The notes below the pieces were generated by a model. It did not search any database. It was not told where the DNA came from and saw only the letters and a list, made by a program, of their open reading frames with translations. From Deinococcus roseus (GTDB taxonomy: Bacteria > Deinococcota > Deinococci > Deinococcales > Deinococcaceae): DNA of 64,000 bases. This document shows positions 7,985-15,613 of the stretch, piece by piece (the stretch's first letter is position 1; every line of letters starts with the position of its first letter). A program made the position numbers and the translations under genes. The stretch is taken from contig NZ_BMOD01000002.1 of NCBI RefSeq assembly GCF_014646895.1, positions 434,001 to 498,000 on the forward strand, written 5' to 3'.

Positions 7985-8932
7985 TCACTGGTGTTCTGTC
8001 ACAGTCCAGTGTTCCTGACCCCTGTTCCAGTGCAGTTCTGGTGCAGGTGCCTCTTGATGGTTAGAGGCGTAGACCATCAACACCCTCCAGTGGTCCAGAC
8101 GGGTCCGGTTGATGGTTTCTCCCTGGTCCACATTTCGGCAGGCTCCTGAAGGATCACATTTCATGGGATCGGGCAAATACAGTTCGGCAATGGGGGTCCA
8201 GGTGTTGAGGTGAAGCTCACCCGAACCCAGGGCGGCCGACGCCACCCGCCAGGGTTCAATGATGCTGGCCTTGCTGTCCATTGGGATGCCCGTACAGGTG
8301 GACAGATCAGCAGTGGTCTCCTTGCTCAGGTTCAGAACCACCAATCCAGGCCCAGGGCAATCGGGAATGGAGGCTTTGCTGTTCAGACCCAGCAAGAAGG
8401 TTTCCTGAAAACGAAAATTGTTCGGTTTGCCTTCTTCGCCTGGTTGGGGCACCGCCGGAGTGCTGCGGCTCATGCCTGGCCGGGCACCTTCCATCAGCAT
8501 CACGGTCAAGTGACGGGTTTCCGTCGGGAAAACCACCTTGACCCCTTTCCAGCCTGAAGTGCTCTGGGAGCCCAGGTTGAGGATGTCTTTCATTTCCTTT
8601 ACGCCAATGTCCTGCAAGGCATAAACACCCGCTTTTGGGGCAAACAGGTTGTCCTTGCCCCACCAGTAGCCCCCACTCAGCAGCACTGCCCCCAGCACCC
8701 AGTAAGGCAACTGGTACTGGGCAAAGTGTCTGAAGCGCTGCCAGAACGGTACCGTTGGACTGCCCATCTCCTGCACCGCAAGGTAAGCGGCTTCTTCCCT
8801 GGAAAACCCCTGCTGCATCAGGTCTTTGATTTTCTCGATCATGTGGGCACGCAGTTCTGCAGCGGCATCGATGCGTTCTTTTCTGGGGAGTCCCCGGGTG
8901 GCTTTGTGAATGTACTGGTCAATGGTTTTCAT
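7985..8932 (-). CDS. permease-prefix (HAAS-like) domain membrane protein, copy 2
   Basis: The protein has 315 aa. Residues 1-60 (MKTIDQYIHKATRGLPRKER and then AAELRAHMIEKI ... GFSREEAAYLAVQEMGSP) match the 'permease prefix domain 1' found at the N-terminus of MacB-like permeases and in proteins encoded beside PadR regulators. One transmembrane helix follows (about 76-94), then an extracytoplasmic domain of about 220 aa with scattered Cys (CPGPGLV, CTGIP, CDPSGACRN). No permease domain is present. It is a paralogue of the gene immediately upstream and overlaps it by ATGA, so the two are translationally coupled. Function is unknown; it is probably part of a PadR-controlled envelope response. 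Confidence 0.8.
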   Translation of the reverse strand: MKTIDQYIHKATRGLPRKERIDAAAELRAHMIEKIKDLMQQGFSREEAAYLAVQEMGSPTVPFWQRFRHFAQYQLPYWVLGAVLLSGGYWWGKDNLFAPKAGVYALQDIGVKEMKDILNLGSQSTSGWKGVKVVFPTETRHLTVMLMEGARPGMSRSTPAVPQPGEEGKPNNFRFQETFLLGLNSKASIPDCPGPGLVVLNLSKETTADLSTCTGIPMDSKASIIEPWRVASAALGSGELHLNTWTPIAELYLPDPMKCDPSGACRNVDQGETINRTRLDHWRVLMVYASNHQEAPAPELHWNRGQEHWTVTEHQ

Positions 8933-9912
8933 GGGTTTTCTCCTGCAGGCAGAATCTGAAATCCAGCCGTGTCAAATTCATTTTTTCCAGTCCAGGCAAG
9001 CTGATAATGCTGTTTTGAAACGCTGGAGTCTTGCAGTGCACGAATGCCCACGAACACATAGTTGTCCCAGTGCAGGTTGGGTCTGGCCTCGATTTGACCC
9101 ATCCCTCCTGCACAGTCCCTCCAGTCTTTGAGCTTCTGGCCTTCACAGGGGTCCTGCACAGGGTAAGAAGCCATGGCCCACAGGGGCAGCCACTGGTCCT
9201 CTGTCAGATGAAATCCTGCATTGGTGCCCACGAAGCTGCGAGAACTGGGGTAAAAATTTTGCAGGTTGAGGTTTCCGCAGCCGGTCACGGCTTCGTTGCT
9301 GCTGGAAAGCACCATCACACTCCACTGGTTGTGTTTTCCACATGCCTGGGTGGGTTTTTCAGAGAACCCCACCACCACTTTCACCTCTGGGATGAAATGG
9401 CTGGGCAGGTAACGGGTGCTGAGGTTGCGTTCGGGGAGGGCTGGAACCTTCACAGTGGTCTTTTCAACACTTTTGCCCTGCTGAAAAACCAGCAATTCGA
9501 ATCCAAGGCTGTGTTCAGGCAGAACTGCGCTGAAGCTTTCAAAACGGTTCAGCCCTTTAAACAGGGGGTGGTTCTGGACGGTCATCCACTCTGCACTGGT
9601 GAGTGGGGTCAGTTTGACCATGGGTGCAGGATGCTGCCTCGCCACATTCCATCCCCAGAGGAGCACCCCGCCCAGCACCAGATAGGGCAACTGGTATTGC
9701 AAAAAGTGTCTCCAGCGCTGCATCCAGGGAACTTGAGGATCCCCCATGTCCTGCAGGGTCAGGTATTCTGCTTCCTCTCTGGGGAAACCCTGCTCCATGT
9801 ATTCGGCTGTTTTTTCCTGCATATGCATGCGCAATTGCACAGCCAGATCCAGACGTTCTTTTCTGGGCAGGCCCAGGGTGGCTTTTTTGATGTACCGGTC
9901 TACGGTGCTCAT
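8929..9912 (-). CDS. permease-prefix (HAAS-like) domain membrane protein, copy 1
   Basis: The protein has 327 aa starting MSTVDRYIKKATLG. It has the same architecture as its downstream paralogue: prefix domain (residues 1-60, with LPRKERLDLAVQLRMHMQEK and GFPREEAEYLTLQDMGDP), one membrane helix (about 77-93) and an external domain with a Cys-containing PCEGQ/RDCAGG segment. The start at 9912 is chosen because it gives an ATGA overlap with padR, and the earlier in-frame start at 9957 would sit well inside padR. The duplicated gene pair suggests a heteromeric or redundant pair of membrane proteins. Confidence 0.8.
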   Translation of the reverse strand: MSTVDRYIKKATLGLPRKERLDLAVQLRMHMQEKTAEYMEQGFPREEAEYLTLQDMGDPQVPWMQRWRHFLQYQLPYLVLGGVLLWGWNVARQHPAPMVKLTPLTSAEWMTVQNHPLFKGLNRFESFSAVLPEHSLGFELLVFQQGKSVEKTTVKVPALPERNLSTRYLPSHFIPEVKVVVGFSEKPTQACGKHNQWSVMVLSSSNEAVTGCGNLNLQNFYPSSRSFVGTNAGFHLTEDQWLPLWAMASYPVQDPCEGQKLKDWRDCAGGMGQIEARPNLHWDNYVFVGIRALQDSSVSKQHYQLAWTGKNEFDTAGFQILPAGENP

Positions 9913-10235
9913 GTAAACCTGAGCAGCAGATCCATGCCATTTTTGAGGGTGGCCCATTCTTCTTTTTTGCTTTTGAGGGTGCCCAGGCCAATGTCTGTCA
10001 GTTTGTAATACTTTCTGGGTGGACCTCCTGAGGTGGAGGGCTCCCAGTAGGCTTCAATGCATTGCTCTTTCACCAGTTTGTGCAGGCTGGGGTAAAGGCT
10101 GCCTTCTTTGAAGCTGAAAATGCCTCCTGATTTCTCGTTGACGGCTTTGAGGATTTCCAGCCCATACATGGGTTTCTGTTCCAGCACGGTCAGCAAGATG
10201 AGGTCTAGAGTGCCCTGTTTGAATTTCTGGTCCAT
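9909..10235 (-). CDS. PadR-family transcriptional regulator
   Basis: The 108-aa protein is a short PadR of the subfamily with only the winged helix. Recognisable are TLDLILLTVLEQKPMYGLEI (helices 1-2), SFKEGSLYPSLHKLVKE (recognition helix and wing entry) and GGPPRKYYKLTDIG (wing). GGAGGG precedes the ATG by five bases. It heads a three-gene operon with two membrane proteins, each joined by a four-base overlap. PadR proteins usually repress their own operon and are released by a ligand; here the ligand is unknown. Confidence 0.93.
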   Translation of the reverse strand: MDQKFKQGTLDLILLTVLEQKPMYGLEILKAVNEKSGGIFSFKEGSLYPSLHKLVKEQCIEAYWEPSTSGGPPRKYYKLTDIGLGTLKSKKEEWATLKNGMDLLLRFT

Positions 10236-10245
10236 GTGCCCTCCT

Positions 10246-10310
10246 GATTCAGTACCTTACCTTTTAAGTGTCTTACATTTCTAGGTACCTTAAGTGTCTA
10301 TATACTTGCA
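10246..10310 (-). promoter_or_regulatory. candidate PadR-operon promoter/operator region
   Basis: Two exact copies of a ten-base word (TTAAGTGTCT on the plus strand, at 10264 and 10290, 26 bases apart) lie upstream of padR, together with two GTACCTTA words at about 10252 and 10285. The repeats sit where an autoregulatory operator would be expected. The exact -35 and -10 boxes are not clear to me. Confidence 0.45.
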
Positions 10311-10362
10311 CAAAAAAAGACCCGCATCAAGGGCTGCGGGCCTGCAGTGGATCAAAAAGGGT

Positions 10363-11424
10363 TCACTGCACCTCAAACTCCGCCACCAGAGGCAGGTGGT
10401 CCGAGACCTTTAAAGTGTCCTCGCGGCGCACATGGTGCGCTCCCACCTTCACGCCAGAGCCGTAAAAGAAGTAATCGATGGTGCGGTCTGGCCCTCTGGC
10501 CAGCGGATCGTTGGGGTAGTGGGTGAACCAGGTTTCAGGCTGGTCTTTCACCTCTTGCAGGGATGGGGTGCTGCTGTACTGCTGCAAAATGATGTTCAGT
10601 TCGCTGGTCGGGTTGTAATAGGCCTGAAGCTGTGTGGGCAGTCGATCTCTGGCGGCATGATCCGGCAGCAAATTGAAATCCCCGCCAATCAGCACGTTCT
10701 TTCCTGCACCTTCCAGCACAGCGCGGGTTTTCAGCACCTGCTTTTCCATGGCGTCGGTGCCCTGGGCAAAGGCGTCCAGGTGGGTGTTCATGATGTGCAG
10801 GCCGTCTTTGCCCTCGATGGGCAAAACCACTTCCAGAATGGCCCGTCTGAAATTGAACGCCTGGGTCACGGGGTCTGCAGGAATCAGGGGCAACTGGTGC
10901 CTGTAGGCCTGATCGATTTTGAACCTGGAGAAGGTCACCACCTTCATGCCCACTGCACCCAGAATTTTAGGGTGGGGCACAAATGCAGCTTTCCAGTAAT
11001 AAGCGCTGCTGGAGCAGGCATACCCCAGTTGCTCTGCCAGCAGCTTTTCCTGGTCCTGAAAATCGGTGCGTTTGGAATGGGTGTCCACTTCCTGAAGCAA
11101 CACCACATCGGGGTTTTCTGCCTTGATGACCCGCACCACTTCCTGCAGGGTGGTGGCCATGGCTTCTTTTGAGGGTCGGGTGTCTGGACCACTGCCGTCC
11201 AGAAGGTCATAAAAAAACACATACCCTTTGCCTGCCAGATACTGGATGTTCCAGTTCAGCACCTTGAGGTTCTGGCCTGCTTTCAGGACCGGGGCATCTG
11301 GGGTGCACGAGATGCTTTCTTCTTGCAGGTCTCTGGGATGGTAGGTCAGGGCATAAATCAGGGCCGTGAGTCCCAGTCCCAGACCCACCACCCACAGCAG
11401 GACACGAAGCAGAATTTTGGGCAT
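10363..11424 (-). CDS. endonuclease/exonuclease/phosphatase (EEP) family protein, membrane anchored
   Basis: The 353-aa protein starts MPKILLRVLLW; residues 4-24 form a signal anchor. The EEP fold follows with all usual catalytic blocks: LNWNIQYLAG, VLLQEVDTHSK (metal-binding Glu), NTHLDAFAQG, LIGGDFNLLP (Asp and Asn), DRTIDYFFYG and VSDHLPLVAEF (catalytic His). Members act on nucleic acids, phosphoinositides or sphingomyelin; the periplasmic or outer-face location makes a phosphodiesterase on an extracellular substrate likely, but the substrate is open. The start is placed at 11424 because TATAGT lies seven bases upstream. The longer frame to 11535 runs through a hairpin and has no signal sequence. 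Confidence 0.85.
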   Translation of the reverse strand: MPKILLRVLLWVVGLGLGLTALIYALTYHPRDLQEESISCTPDAPVLKAGQNLKVLNWNIQYLAGKGYVFFYDLLDGSGPDTRPSKEAMATTLQEVVRVIKAENPDVVLLQEVDTHSKRTDFQDQEKLLAEQLGYACSSSAYYWKAAFVPHPKILGAVGMKVVTFSRFKIDQAYRHQLPLIPADPVTQAFNFRRAILEVVLPIEGKDGLHIMNTHLDAFAQGTDAMEKQVLKTRAVLEGAGKNVLIGGDFNLLPDHAARDRLPTQLQAYYNPTSELNIILQQYSSTPSLQEVKDQPETWFTHYPNDPLARGPDRTIDYFFYGSGVKVGAHHVRREDTLKVSDHLPLVAEFEVQ

Positions 11425-11458
11425 TTGCCTCACTATACCCTGTTTACTGCGTTTATCC

Positions 11459-11496
11459 GTGCAATGGGAGGCTTCTTTTGAAGCTTCCCATTGCAC
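11459..11496. other. long perfect-looking hairpin upstream of the EEP gene
   Basis: A 17-base stem with one mismatch (11459-11475 with 11480-11496, loop TTTT) lies between the stop of the gene at 11562 and the start at 11424. No T run follows on either strand, so it is not a classical terminator. If transcribed from upstream it would form a strong intercistronic stem. Confidence 0.6.
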
Positions 11497-11561
11497 AACA
11501 AAAACCTCCCAGAAGCCCTCTTTTTGTTCTGTCAAAAGCTCTAAAATGCAGTGCTGTCAGG

Positions 11562-12329
11562 TCACTGCACCTTGCGAAAAATCCCCTGCTGCATGCCATC
11601 TTCGGTGGTCCATTTCAGGTAATTGTTCCAGCCTGTGGTTTTTTGCTGTGGGGTCAACAGTGAGGTCAGGGCACCATTGGGTCTGAAGGTGTATTGAATC
11701 CAGACCCTGCTCTGCTGGGCATCCAGTTGCAGTTTTCCGTTTTCGATTTTGAGGTGACTGTACACAAAGAAGCTGTGGTCCTTGCCGTCTTTGCCTGTGG
11801 TGTTCACAAAGGCACTGTGCAGCACAAAATTCTGATTGTTTTTGCGAATCAAAGCAGCAGGCCCAAAGCTGAAAGAATCCATGGCTGAAAGCTGGTAGCT
11901 GTCTCCTGAGGAAACTGCAAAGACCACCACGGCCCGCTCTCCGCCCAGGCCCAGAGCACCCCAGGGCAACGTCAGCATCAGGTCTGTGCGGTTGTCCCCA
12001 TTCAAATCTGTCTGATACGCATTGCCCACAAAATAAGGCAGATGGTCCATTTTGACCGTCAGGGTGATGCCTCTGGGCAGTTCCAGCTGGATGTCTGGGG
12101 ATTCATCGTAATTGCTCACGTCCTGGTGGGTGTGAACAACCCGGACTCTGGAGCAGGTCAGGAGGGTCTGTGATGCACTGGGATGGCTGTTCTGACAGGT
12201 TTCCACAGGGATGCGCTTTGATGTGCGGTCTGGGGGGTAATGTTCAATGAGGGACTGTTGGCTCATGGACTGGGCATGGGTGCTTGCCAGAAGGGAAAAA
12301 GCAATGAGGGATGCAGCAAGTTTTCGCAT
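11562..12329 (-). CDS. exported protein with FG-GAP/VCBS-like segment
   Basis: The 255-aa protein has a signal peptide (residues 1-20, cleavage after THA). Two Cys (QNSHP region and TCSRVRV) may pair. The central segment YQTDLNGDNRTDLMLTLP has the Asp-rich calcium-binding look of FG-GAP/VCBS-type repeats, and the flanks are beta-rich. No enzyme family is recognised. It starts three bases after the stop of the NADAR gene upstream, so the two are probably cotranscribed, although a functional link is not obvious. Confidence 0.7.
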   Translation of the reverse strand: MRKLAASLIAFSLLASTHAQSMSQQSLIEHYPPDRTSKRIPVETCQNSHPSASQTLLTCSRVRVVHTHQDVSNYDESPDIQLELPRGITLTVKMDHLPYFVGNAYQTDLNGDNRTDLMLTLPWGALGLGGERAVVVFAVSSGDSYQLSAMDSFSFGPAALIRKNNQNFVLHSAFVNTTGKDGKDHSFFVYSHLKIENGKLQLDAQQSRVWIQYTFRPNGALTSLLTPQQKTTGWNNYLKWTTEDGMQQGIFRKVQ

Positions 12330-12332
12330 GGT

Positions 12333-12770
12333 TTATTCTTTCAATTCCTCTCTGACCTGCATGAGCAGGATCCCCAGGCGGTTGAGGCCGTGGCCGTCTC
12401 CCCCATCTGCCCAGTAACTGTCGTTGGCGGTGTGTTCGATCAGTTCAGCGTTTCCAGTGGCCAGCAGTTGTTCACGCAAATCCCGGTGCTGGGTGAATTT
12501 GGCCCTGAGGGCCTCCAGCATGATCTGCTCTTTGACCTCCTCCCAGTCTTTGCGCAGGGGTTTTTTGCGGTCCCGTCCAGCCTGGGCCACCTTCATGGGG
12601 CTTTCGATCAGGCGCAGTTGTTCTTCGAATTCGGTGTCTGCAAATTTCTGGGCCTGAAAGTAGTGTTCGGTGGTGCGCCAGGTTTTGCCTTTCAGAAAGA
12701 CCCGGTGGGCACTGAAGTTGCTCATGTATCCGTGCAAGTCCTGGGTTCGGTAAAACAGAATTCTGTCCAT
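12333..12770 (-). CDS. NADAR (YbiA-like) domain protein
   Basis: The 145-aa protein fits the NADAR/DUF1768 family: GYMSNFSAHRVFLKGKTWRT, then TEHYFQAQKF, an internal KVAQAGRDRKK, and the C-terminal NDSYWADGGDGHGLNRLG. YbiA itself is an N-glycosidase that removes reactive riboflavin intermediates, and other NADAR proteins remove ADP-ribose from DNA guanine or act in NAD metabolism. Which substrate applies here cannot be told from sequence. GGAGG precedes the ATG by four bases. Several other NAD/ADP-ribose genes lie in this window, which makes an ADP-ribose-linked role worth considering. Confidence 0.85.
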   Translation of the reverse strand: MDRILFYRTQDLHGYMSNFSAHRVFLKGKTWRTTEHYFQAQKFADTEFEEQLRLIESPMKVAQAGRDRKKPLRKDWEEVKEQIMLEALRAKFTQHRDLREQLLATGNAELIEHTANDSYWADGGDGHGLNRLGILLMQVREELKE

Positions 12771-12860
12771 AGGTCCTCCAGTTTCAGCTTAGGGGGTGCA
12801 GGGCCTGACCTCATGCGTGTCCTGGCTTACGCTGTTCTGCCAGCCTCACAACAGCAGAGA

Positions 12861-12903
12861 TTGACAAGTGACCACTGGTCATTTAATATATGACCATCAG
12901 TCA
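12861..12903 (+). promoter_or_regulatory. consensus promoter with two palindromic operators
   Basis: TTGACA (12861-12866) and TAATAT (12884-12889) are spaced by exactly 17 bases. A perfect palindrome TGACCACTGGTCA (12869-12881) fills the spacer. A second, imperfect copy TGACCATCAGTCA (12891-12903) lies just downstream of the -10 box. The centres are 22 bp apart, two helical turns. This is the layout of a TetR-type repressor site over a strong promoter. No repressor gene is adjacent. Confidence 0.85.
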
Positions 12904-12976
12904 GTTATTCTGACTTCAAGATCCCACAACCCCATTTTCATCCCCAGAGGACCGTTCCTCTGCAAAGGAGCACACC

Positions 12977-13780
12977 ATGCACACCATGAACAACACCAGA
13001 CCCACTGCACTGATCACCGGAGCCTCTGGCGGCCTGGGCTTCGATCTGGCCGAACTGCTGGCAAAAGACGGCCACAACCTGATTCTGGTGGCCCGCAGCG
13101 CCAGCAAACTGCAAAACGCTGCCAACACCCTCTCCAAAAAACACGGCATCAAGGTGGAAACCATCTCCCAGGACCTCTCCCAGGTTGGTGCAGGCCAGCA
13201 ACTGGTCCACACCCTGAACAGCAAAGGGTTGCAGGTGGATGTGCTGGTCAACAACGCCGGATTTGCCTCTTACGGCAGGTTCATTGACCTGCTCCTTTCA
13301 GAGCAGCTGAACATGATTGATTTGAATGTGCGCGCCCTGGTGGAACTGACCGGCCTGCTCACCCCCGGCATGGTCAAACGTGGCAAGGGTCGGGTGCTGA
13401 ACATCGCCTCCACCGCCGCCTTCCTTCCTGGCCCACTCATGGCCATTTACTACGCCACCAAAGCCTTTGTGCTGTCTTTTGGAGAGGCCATTTCCAACGA
13501 ACTTGAAGGCACAGGCGTGACCGTCACCACCTTCTGCCCCGGCGGATTTGCCAGCGGATTCCAGGAACGGGCCGCCATGCAGGACTCCAAACTGATTCAG
13601 GGCAAGAAACTGATTTCCTCTGCAGAGGTGGCCCAGTACGGCTACAACGCCATGCTGAAAGGGGAAACCGTGGCCATTCAGGGCATGGGCAACTACCTGA
13701 CCGTGCAGGCCCCCCGTTTCCTGCCCCGACGTGTGGTGGCCCGCATGGTGCGCAGTGCCCAGGAAAGACATCCTGCCTGA
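12977..13780 (+). CDS. short-chain dehydrogenase/reductase
   Basis: The 267-aa protein is a classical SDR: NAD(P)-binding TGASGGLG (residues 14-21), VARSASKL, the VDVLVNNAGFASYG segment, and the catalytic YYATK with Ser in NIASTAAFLPG. The C-terminus has the FCPGG variant of the PG motif. The LVARSASKLQ arrangement after strand 2 suggests NADP(H) preference, and the family (YqjQ/DltE-like) includes ketoreductases of unknown substrate. AAAGGAG lies seven bases before the ATG. It is a single gene under the two-operator promoter at 12861. Confidence 0.92.
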   Translation: MHTMNNTRPTALITGASGGLGFDLAELLAKDGHNLILVARSASKLQNAANTLSKKHGIKVETISQDLSQVGAGQQLVHTLNSKGLQVDVLVNNAGFASYGRFIDLLLSEQLNMIDLNVRALVELTGLLTPGMVKRGKGRVLNIASTAAFLPGPLMAIYYATKAFVLSFGEAISNELEGTGVTVTTFCPGGFASGFQERAAMQDSKLIQGKKLISSAEVAQYGYNAMLKGETVAIQGMGNYLTVQAPRFLPRRVVARMVRSAQERHPA

Positions 13781-13811
13781 AGAGCGAATTCCATATTGCT
13801 GAACGTCAGGA

Positions 13812-13842
13812 CCTCAGGCATTTCCCTGAGGCCTTTTGTTTT
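13812..13842 (+). terminator. intrinsic terminator after the SDR gene
   Basis: CCTCAGG (13812-13818) pairs with CCTGAGG (13825-13831) and is followed by CCTTTTGTTTT. Confidence 0.85.
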
Positions 13843-13989
13843 GGCGGATCTTTTAAAACTCACCGCAAAACAAATCACACCAGAGCAACTGTTTTAAAAA
13901 ACCTGCAGATGATTTAGAGTCCTGGATTCATTCGTGATGCAGGGTTTTCAAGATGTGAGATTTGAGGGTCCACTGAGAGGGGACTGTAC

Positions 13990-13995
13990 TATACT
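13990..13995 (+). promoter_or_regulatory. -10 box of the tubulin-like/motor operon
   Basis: TATACT lies eight bases upstream of the ATG at 14004. No convincing -35 hexamer is seen at 17 bases, so an activator or extended element may be needed. No Shine-Dalgarno sequence is present, which suggests a leaderless first gene. Confidence 0.5.
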
Positions 13996-14003
13996 GTTCC
14001 CTA

Positions 14004-15275
14004 ATGAACTGTTCCCTCTTGCTGCGTTTACCCTCGGCCCTCCTGCTGCTTGGTTTGCTGAATGCCCAGGCCCAGGAAGGCAAACCCGAGCTGGACCTGA
14101 AAAGCCTGGAACCGGGCATTCTGAAACTGCAAACTGCCGCCAAGAAAGCCATTCAGGACGGCACTGGAAACCTGGACACCCAGAATGTGCACTGGGTCTT
14201 CGCTTTCAGCACCGGACACTACAAATCCGATCCGCTGGGGGCACAGGCGGCCCGTGAAGTGGCCACCCAGCTGGTGCAAAACCTGGGGGTCACCGGAGAC
14301 CGGGTGACCGCAAGGGCCTGGGAAATGCAAATCTGGGAGCACAAACCCACAACAGACCTCACCCGCACCCTGCAGGGCAACACGGCTGAAGAGCGCACCG
14401 CCCTGCAAAACCTGTGGCCCACCACCCCCCAGCAGGAATCTGTTGGCGGCCACGACACCGAGCAGGCCATTGTCAGCCTCACCCAGGAGTTCCAGAACGA
14501 CGCTGGCACCCTGATTTTTCTGGTCACCAACACAGCAGCCAGCATCGGGGCAGCAGGACAGAAGGTGCTGGGCCTCAATGCCCCTGATTACCTGACCGCA
14601 CTGGAAAACTGGAACCGGGTGGACAGCACCCGCGATGGGGCCACAGTCACCATCAATTACATTGTGAAAACCCCGGAACGCAACATCACGGGCAGCCTGG
14701 ATGTGATTCTGGTGGCCCCCAGGACTTTTGTGGGTCCTGCCCTGCCAGAAGGCAAAAACCGTGAAGTGCTGAGGCAGGAAAAAGCCTCTGAGCCTGTCAA
14801 ACCTGCAGAAAGCAAACCCTTCCCGGTGGCCCTGCTTCTGGTGCCCCTGTTGCTGGGCATCGCTTACCTGCTGTACCGCACATTTGCAGGTGGAGGATCC
14901 AGAGGAGGATGGGTGCTGGAGGTGGAAGGCCAGCGTTTTGACCTTGCTGGAATTCCCGTTCAGAAGGTGGTGGTGGCCCTGGCGGGTACAGGCGTGAGCA
15001 GTGAAGACGGAACCCATGTGGTGAATGTGCCCCAGGCTCCAGCAGAGAAATTTGCAGAGATCATCAGGGTGCCAAATGGCATCAAGATCCGCAGCACCAG
15101 TGAGAATTTTGAATTGAAAGAAATCGATGGCAAAGTGGCCACCCGCGATCTGGTGCTTCCATTCAAACCAGACCTGCCAGACCATTCTGCGGTCTTTGCT
15201 GGAGAAGTGAGGTCCAGCAGTGGGATTCCACGGCACATTGAACGCACCTTACAGATCCGTCTGGTGAAGGAGTAA
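14004..15275 (+). CDS. exported, membrane-anchored vWA-like protein; first gene of the tubulin-like operon
   Basis: The 423-aa protein has a signal peptide (residues 1-23), an external domain (about 55-240), one transmembrane helix (273-293) and a cytoplasmic beta-rich domain (about 300-423). The external domain has a Rossmann-like alternation: a strand WVFAFSTGHYKSD where a von Willebrand A domain has its DxSxS motif, and a later strand TLIFLVTNTAAS where vWA domains have the TD turn. The metal-site residues are incomplete, so this is a vWA-like fold by pattern only. The helix places the C-terminal domain inside, where it could contact the cytoplasmic tubulin-like protein. The next gene starts two bases after its stop. 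Confidence 0.75.
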   Translation: MNCSLLLRLPSALLLLGLLNAQAQEGKPELDLKSLEPGILKLQTAAKKAIQDGTGNLDTQNVHWVFAFSTGHYKSDPLGAQAAREVATQLVQNLGVTGDRVTARAWEMQIWEHKPTTDLTRTLQGNTAEERTALQNLWPTTPQQESVGGHDTEQAIVSLTQEFQNDAGTLIFLVTNTAASIGAAGQKVLGLNAPDYLTALENWNRVDSTRDGATVTINYIVKTPERNITGSLDVILVAPRTFVGPALPEGKNREVLRQEKASEPVKPAESKPFPVALLLVPLLLGIAYLLYRTFAGGGSRGGWVLEVEGQRFDLAGIPVQKVVVALAGTGVSSEDGTHVVNVPQAPAEKFAEIIRVPNGIKIRSTSENFELKEIDGKVATRDLVLPFKPDLPDHSAVFAGEVRSSSGIPRHIERTLQIRLVKE

Positions 15276-15277
15276 TT

Positions 15278-15595
15278 ATGGATTATGTCAATGATGGCCT
15301 GAAACTCTACCAGCAGACCGAATTCTGGCTGCGTCTGGCCGGTGGCGTGGTGATCTGGTACTTTGTCGCCATTCTTTTTGCCCACCTGCTGTTCGGCGGA
15401 GGCAGGGAAGCCGTGCCTTCCACCAAGAGTGGCATGTGGCTCTCAATGGGGGTGATCTTTCTGGTTTTGATCGGTGGCTGCTATTACTGGCTGACCCCTG
15501 GCAACTGGGTGGCCGTGATCACCCTGGGCATCACCTATGTCCTGATCGTGCTGGTGCTGACCCTGGCACTCGGGCGTTTCGGCGGCGAGCAGTAA
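15278..15595 (+). CDS. three-helix membrane protein of the tubulin-like operon
   Basis: The 105-aa protein is almost entirely membrane embedded: helices about 18-39, 52-72 and 76-98, with a Gly-rich cytoplasmic or periplasmic loop (GGGREAVPSTKSG). No known family is recognised. It starts two bases after the preceding stop, and the next gene follows after 18 bases, so it is an obligate member of the operon. A plausible role is as a membrane platform or adaptor for the channel proteins downstream; this is inference only. Confidence 0.8.
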   Translation: MDYVNDGLKLYQQTEFWLRLAGGVVIWYFVAILFAHLLFGGGREAVPSTKSGMWLSMGVIFLVLIGGCYYWLTPGNWVAVITLGITYVLIVLVLTLALGRFGGEQ

Positions 15596-15613
15596 GGAGA
15601 CTGAGGAAACACC

